Assembly (NCBI GenBank): GCA_017591395.1
Contig: WEDG01000437.1
Span: 248,001 to 312,000 of the forward strand
Source: Schistocephalus solidus
Taxonomy: Eukaryota > Platyhelminthes > Cestoda > Diphyllobothriidea > Diphyllobothriidae
Direction: 5' to 3'
Length of the DNA stretch: 64,000 nucleotides
The translations under genes were made by a program, and so were the position numbers. Of this stretch, positions 59,194 to 64,000 are shown piece by piece (positions within the stretch are counted from its first letter, which is position 1; every line of letters starts with the position of its first letter). The notes under the pieces are model-generated. The model searched no databases. It saw only the letters and a program-made list of their open reading frames with translations, and was not told the origin of the DNA.

Positions 59194-59399
59194 TGCCCAC
59201 GACCAATCATGACAGGATGACAAACTGCACGTAACGCGTATTGGCGCAGTCATCGCCATCCCGTAAAATCTTCTGTTAGATAGGGGTTATTAGTTAATTG
59301 TTGTTGTAAATATCCGAAAGTCTGACGGCGAACTGCAACCAGATTGCAGAATATACGCATTGAAGTTTGTATTTTTTCAAAGAATTTAATCTCTTCTTA
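59194..59399 (+). repeat. Penelope-like element 3' tail, copy 2
   Basis: The second copy of the tail found at 57152-57357, in the same orientation. It stops at ATCTCTTCTTA and abuts the 3' end of the - strand LINE at 59400. No GIY-YIG coding sequence precedes it, so it is either strongly 5' truncated or cut by the LTR-like block. Confidence 0.7.
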
Positions 59400-60660
59400 T
59401 TGAAAATATGGCAGTTCGACCAGCAATTCCGACGAGGTCTACCATATGCTCCACACCAGGTGGTGCAGAGACGGTGAGTTGTGCGTGAATTAGTTGTAAG
59501 TGATAGTACTCTTGTGCTGCAACTAACGCACTCTCTCCTCCTCCCACATCTGAGCCCGGTGTCACGACAGAGTCAAGAAGACCGGAGATGGGAGAGGGCG
59601 CAGGTGGCTGGCATGGCCGGAGCTGCACATCAGCAAACCAACACACCTGGCTCGGATCCCACAGAGTGGGAGTGCCATAAAGACCAACTAAAGAAGGAGC
59701 CTTTGCAGCCTGACTCTCAGTCCACGAGTCAGCCACTCCACACAAAACACACATTGGGCTGACCACGCGGTCCGAGTTATCCCGCCAGTTGGCAACCTTC
59801 CAAGCCACGGCTTTTAGTGCACTTTGATAGTTTTAAGCAAGTCAGATTGGTTATAGTGAGGAAAATGAGTTAAGCTGTCGACCTCACTCTCTCCCCCACC
59901 GCTACTATCAGAACACCGTCCAAGCCAGTCAGTCGTCTGATGTAGGAATGGGCACATTGTCTGACGGGTCGGTGTACCCGTCTCCGCACGCCACACCACG
60001 ACCTGGCCCCCACAATGCACACACCAGGATTCACTTACTTAGAGGAAATGGAGGAGCCATCGCCGTCTGACTCTCAGTCCACTGGTCAGCCACTGGACAC
60101 ACACAACACATACACTGGGTCGATGGTGTGGTCTGGTGTAAGCGTCAGATTGGCCGCTTTCCAAGCCACGGTTTCTAAGAAAGTTTGATTTTATCAGGTA
60201 CATAATGATGATGGTGAGATTGTTGTCTATGTAGTAGGGTAAATGGTGTGCGCTGATGTTGCTTAGCCTCCGGTGGTTTACCGCAGGTTGTCATGGAGGC
60301 GCATGTGTCCTAATAGGCCCATGCGGTGTGTAAATGCGAGGGAGCAGTGAGGGCAGTGGAGGGGGGCGCGTCGACTGAATGTCAGAGCACCAGGCAATGG
60401 CTCACCAGCCTCCGTGCAATGGATTCGCAGGTGACCGACCAGGCCGATGCGTGATTTGAAGTTGCGGGCGCAGTGTGGGCAGGAGACATCGGTAGAGGCT
60501 GGGGGGATGCCATTCATGTTAGTGAGGATGGTAAGAATGGCAGGAGCGGTGGGTGTGCATGGTGTTTGGGTGTTGTCGGCATTGCGGTGAATTCCGCTGT
60601 CATTGATGCACATGCGACTGTATATGCCCATGCGATGAGTGAATTCGCGACGAAACTATT
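59400..60660 (-). mobile_element. 5'-truncated LINE, second copy
   Basis: The 3' end of the same LINE as 28085-33110, in reverse orientation. Reading -: part of a zinc finger (EFTHRMGIYSRM, 60650-60600), an intact finger pair (60500-60280), the spacer, then both 3' modules (60200-60040 and 59820-59700), ending near 59405. The 5' break falls inside a zinc finger, typical of incomplete reverse transcription. It is less decayed than the long copy. Confidence 0.85.
60278..60631 (-). CDS. LINE zinc-finger C-terminal fragment, open
   Basis: A 117-codon open frame, itself part of the truncated LINE. It holds one half finger and two complete C2H2 fingers: SCPHC ... RIGLVGHLRIHC (about residues 50-70) and HCPHC ... 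THRMGLLGHMRLHD (about 93-114). The spacing is C-x2-C-x12-H-x3-H. The linker between them (EAGEPLPGA) is also found in the long copy. As a host protein it is doubtful: there is no promoter, and the frame is open at its 5' end through the truncation. It is useful as a reference for what the decayed finger modules at 31455-32260 once encoded. Confidence 0.6.
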   Translation of the reverse strand: MGIYSRMCINDSGIHRNADNTQTPCTPTAPAILTILTNMNGIPPASTDVSCPHCARNFKSRIGLVGHLRIHCTEAGEPLPGALTFSRRAPLHCPHCSLAFTHRMGLLGHMRLHDNLR

Positions 60661-61620
60661 AATACATATAATCGACAGATCTTCTTATTTTAGTTCGCAT
60701 TGACTAGAAACAATAAAACCTGGCCAATTTGTACCGTTAACCAAATCCTTTTAGTCTAAGTTACGAAATTTCATCGCATATATCTTCACTTGTCTGTTTG
60801 CAGTCTGTTTGAAATATTTTATATCCTAAAATCAGTAAAAGACCTCCTATTGACCACCAAAATCATGCCTGACCTTAGTCCACATAAATCTTTGTTTGCT
60901 ATCCTTGGCACGCAAAATTCAAATAAAATTTGCTTATTAATATTTTTGAATTTGTCTTGCCACCTTAAATTGGGCATCAGCATAATTAAGTAGGCGTATG
61001 TACAGAAAACATACCAGCTCTGCTAGGTGACTGTCTTCATTTGGAGTAAATTCAGTCGATTGATCCTACCAAAAAGACGAAACGTTTATGGGAAATCATT
61101 TGAGCATAAATTATCTTAAAAGCACTAATAAAAGTACTTTATCCGGATCGCCGCAGTTTCTGTCAGCTGAAAAATGATAAACTAAAAGCTTCTGTTATGT
61201 ATTTGTGCCTGCGTTATAAACCATCATAAGACACTTAGGAGACTCAGAGATGCTTGGCGCCATCTGACAAACATATGGCTACTTAAAAGGTGAAAGTACA
61301 GCTAATGTCTTCATCTTTAAAACTTATATTATGCCTTCGTGGTTAAATAAGACAGCTTCCCAATCGAAGGATTCATGCTTATCATGTGCTTTCTTTTATG
61401 AAATCATTAATTTCGACGTTATGAAACAGTATTCAAATGCTAACCAAATGCAAATTTCTGACTTTTCTCCACGTATTCGCCGGGAAATAAATATTTACAA
61501 TGAGCCTTGGCGAGGCAGATTCATGTAAAAAGCCATTTGTTTAAGGTGTTTATGAAGAGCTAAATTAGCCTTTGTTTGATAGGTCAATCAACTACAATCA
61601 GCATATCGCCGGCACAAACA
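60661..61620. other. AT-rich spacer
   Basis: No gene or repeat that I can support. Confidence 0.5.
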
Positions 61621-61625
61621 CGGGA

Positions 61626-61670
61626 GATATGAACGGTCATTTCTGACTTATTGTCAGTCATCAGCATGCT
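61626..61670 (-). ncRNA. Hammerhead ribozyme, diverged copy
   Basis: On the - strand CUGAUGA (61664-61658) and GAAA are intact. Stem II pairs UGAC with GUCA around AAUAA. Next to the core stem I pairs AUG with CAU, where the array has UGG with CCG, so pairing is kept with different bases. The outer stem I and stem III are weakened. Confidence 0.6.
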
Positions 61671-61795
61671 ATACCTAGCCCCAGGTTTGCTAGATTTCCA
61701 ACGCTGTAACTTACTGCTCCACTGACTCAATGAATTGCAGGTTTAAATCGGGATTATTCACTTTGGTGAAGGATTGACTCCTGTAGCCGATTGGT

Positions 61796-61868
61796 GAGCC
61801 CATGGCGCAGTGCGTTAGAGCGTTAGACTTTTACTTAATATATCGCGGGTTTGAGCCTCGGATGGTGC
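61796..61868 (+). promoter_or_regulatory. tRNA-like head with Pol III boxes
   Basis: An A-box-like TGGCGCAGTGCGTTAGAGC (61803-61821) and a B-box-like GGTTTGAGCCT (61848-61858). The loops and ends do not form a complete cloverleaf, so it is the head of the SINE and not a tRNA gene. Confidence 0.65.
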
Positions 61869-62039
61869 ACAACCTGGTGTTAGGTATGCCTGGCTGAGGA
61901 TGATAAATTATTAAATTTTCTTTGTCAGAAGATTTATTTTAGCCTTTAAAAGTCGGCGCTGTTCAGCTGCTGGCGGGGCTCCAGAGTGCATTCCAAGAAA
62001 GAACGGGACGCATGAGTTCCGTCACCGATCGGTTAGCTT

Positions 62040-63014
62040 TCGTCGACCAAAGCCAAATTTTGATTAATCTAAACTCAACCTTGTAATATTGCGAGAGACG
62101 TCGGTCAAACTCCTGGAGGTTTCAGTCTCACATCTATGCTAACATATTTAGTCTCATGCGTATATTATTTGGCTAGCACTCACGGTTAAACTGATCTTTG
62201 TTTTGATTCTTAAACTATTGTGTCCTATTTAAACCGCAGGCTACAACTGAAGTACCTTTTCCAAATGGACGCATTATATCTCCTCATTTAAATGAAGGAC
62301 TTTAAAAATATTTAACGAAGACGATACCATTTGAGAATTCAGCATATTTTTCCAGGTTGTTTGGTAAAGTTGATGAGTGATGCCTTTGAAAACCCTATTT
62401 TTTTGCGGCCCAGTGTGTCCTATACATCTGTGTACGTACTCTTTACAATATACACTATAAAAATAGTATTCAAAAACCTAATAAGCTTTGTTTTTACAAA
62501 AAGCTTGTGTCTGGAGTTTACGTGATATTACTTTGTTTTAAGATCTATGACGGAAAACCAGAGAGGCATTTTATTATCAAAGTGATTCGTTCAAAGCTAT
62601 AGGGACGTCGCCACCATGACTGATTGTGGGAAATGATTACAGTCTTTTACTACCCGTTGCGTGAAGTATTCAGGGTAAACATTTTCATGCGCAGCTTCAT
62701 TTCGCGTCCACACAGAGGAGGCAGGAGGTGCCACTGAAACATATACTCAAAGCGCAACCCTAGCTCAAGGCCATGTATTATCTTGTAAATTAGGACCAGT
62801 GAACTTCATTATTGCCTGTAACTTAGAGGGAATAGAGTTCAAATAGAGTTCGAAAGCTCAGACGAATAAAGCCATGATTCCGGTGAACAAACTACCTTCT
62901 TCTTCGTCACTTATAGTTTTAGGCATGCCAGTCTCTCTATATCACAGTGATATTTAAGGTATCTTTATAGCTTTTTTGCATGGCATTGTACTTTATCAAG
63001 ATAAATTTTGTATT
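62040..63014. other. AT-rich spacer
   Basis: No supported feature. A 64-codon frame at 62331-62525 (+) is unrecognised. Confidence 0.45.
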
Positions 63015-64000
63015 TTGCGAGCCATCAACGCCCCGCATGTGCGCCATATTCTAGGTGAGGTCGAACGAACTTGTGCCTAAGACTGTACCAAAGAGGTCTT
63101 CATCGAAAGATCAAAACGCCCTTTTGAAAGCTTGCAGAAACCGCATGGCAGTGTTTGCAACCTTTGCCCATTGCTTTGATGGCTTAAGTTTGCTTCGTTT
63201 CCAAAATCGACGTTCTTCTGTGAAAATTTAATGGGAATTTGGGTGTCGTTCAGGTAATATGTCCTCATGTTGGTAGTTGGAAGATTATTGGTTGTACGCA
63301 GGTGTTAAATGGCACACTATTACACATTTAAATCTAGGAACCATTTCTTCGACCATGTTTGCAGTCTGCACTGATTATTTTGCAGATAATTTTGCTCGCG
63401 CGGGACTTTAATGACTTGCCGTAGCTTAGCATCATCGCAAACATGATCTTACCGCAGTTCAGCTCCTGAAGACAGTCAGTTACATTAAGAATGAAAAGTA
63501 TGAGACCAATAACGGAGCCAAGGGGACGCTACTAACCCCGTTCACCCAGTCCTATTTATCCTTTCCGATACAGACGCGTTGTTTTCGACCAATCAGATAT
63601 GACTTTATCTAGTTCAAAAACTCTCCCCTAATGCCACGAACGCTCAGTTTATGTAAAGTCGTTGATAAGACACGCTGTTAAAGGCTTTGCGGAAATCGGT
63701 GTGCACTACATCTACCGCAAAGCCCTCTTCTGAAGCACAGGTATATAATTAGAGAGAAGTCAGCAAGTTTGAGTGGTAGGAGTACCCGTGCCGAAAACAA
63801 TGCCGAAAAATTCAGTAAGAAGTTATGTTCATCACATAAGTTTAGCATAGCAAGCTTTACAAGGACTTAAATTGTTTTGTAGAAAGTCAATATTTTAGGC
63901 CTACGGCTGTTTAGCGTCATCCTGTCGGACTTCGTCAACTGAAAAGGTTATGGTTTCAGTGACAGCCGTCTCTTCACTCATTGCTCGTTCTGGATTGTCA
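63015..64000 (-). pseudogene. CR1/Jockey-like LINE reverse transcriptase, decayed
   Basis: On the - strand, motifs of a CR1-type RT appear in order from the window edge: VDVVHTDFRKAFNS (about 63715-63675), GIRGE and an SYLIGRKQRVCIG-like block (about 63640-63570), PLGSVIGLILF (about 63530-63500) in place of the usual PQGS.LGP.LF, FAMM at the catalytic FADD site (about 63441-63430) caused by loss of one base, and VRPHLEYG (about 63068-63040). Many stops. It is a different family from the 28-33 kb LINE. The 5' part lies outside the window. Confidence 0.75.

Larger units (their letters stand above)
61626..62036. mobile_element. Diverged SINE with inverted hammerhead arm
   Basis: The left end (61626-61680) is the body of the element on -, with a hammerhead. 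A + strand tRNA-like head (61796-61868) follows, then a + body whose hammerhead is destroyed (CUGAGGA and no GAAA), then the tail to ACCGATCGGTTAG at about 62024-62036. It is the most diverged copy and informative for covariation. The inverted arm plus head plus direct arm matches the layout at 41620-41940. Confidence 0.6.

Noticed and set aside
1..64000. CRISPR arrays, bacterial operons, phage or plasmid features
   Set aside because: No regularly spaced direct repeats with unique spacers, no clustered genes, and the content is plainly eukaryotic.

Overview
The window looks like nuclear DNA of a flatworm, most likely a tapeworm (the diphyllobothriid group is my best guess). It is AT-rich and gene-poor, with one intronless-looking ion-channel gene and many decayed retroelements of kinds common in parasitic flatworms: an APE-RT LINE with C2H2 zinc-finger modules, Penelope-like fragments, and tRNA-promoter SINEs. 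No bacterial operon, CRISPR array, rRNA gene or ordinary tRNA gene is visible. The host assignment is inference from repeat style and was not checked against a database.

Layout. 1-11.2 kb: AT-rich spacer with two decayed copies of a tRNA-derived short element (about 2.1-2.4 kb on +, 8.3-8.7 kb on -) and one unrecognised long open frame (3.4-4.2 kb, -). 11.265-13.244 kb: the only convincing protein gene, a 659-residue DEG/ENaC-family cation channel subunit. 13.2-28 kb: spacer with a 278-bp foldback element (22.9-23.2 kb) and a minisatellite (27.4-27.6 kb). 28.1-33.1 kb: a nearly full-length but dead LINE. 33-41.6 kb: spacer. 41.6-42.55 kb: a dense cluster of short elements separated by (TA)n tracts. 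42.5-51.3 kb: spacer. 51.3-52.7 and 56.4-57.2 kb: two Penelope-like pseudogenes. 57.4-58.8 kb: a tandem array of the tRNA-derived element. 58.8-60.7 kb: a candidate solo LTR, a Penelope tail and a 5'-truncated second LINE on -. 61.6-62.0 kb: another short element. 63.0-64.0 kb: a decayed CR1/Jockey-like reverse transcriptase running off the window on -.

Main discovery. The short elements encode type I hammerhead ribozymes. The best one (42470-42524) has every core base (CUGAUGA, GAAA, a GUC cleavage triplet), a 6-bp stem I, a 4-bp stem II and a self-complementary 4+4 stem III. A second family, with Pol III A and B boxes and a hammerhead in each ~305-bp unit, forms a five-ribozyme tandem array at 57.4-58.8 kb and is scattered at 2.3, 8.4, 41.6-42.2 and 61.6 kb. 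Stem bases covary between copies. A third hammerhead-like core lies in a foldback element at 22.96 kb. Both main families have a stem III too short to close alone but palindromic, which fits dimeric ribozymes acting on tandem transcripts. The layout resembles Schistosoma Sm-alpha elements and metazoan retrozymes, whose spread has been attributed to Penelope-like retroelements; Penelope remnants lie in the same window.
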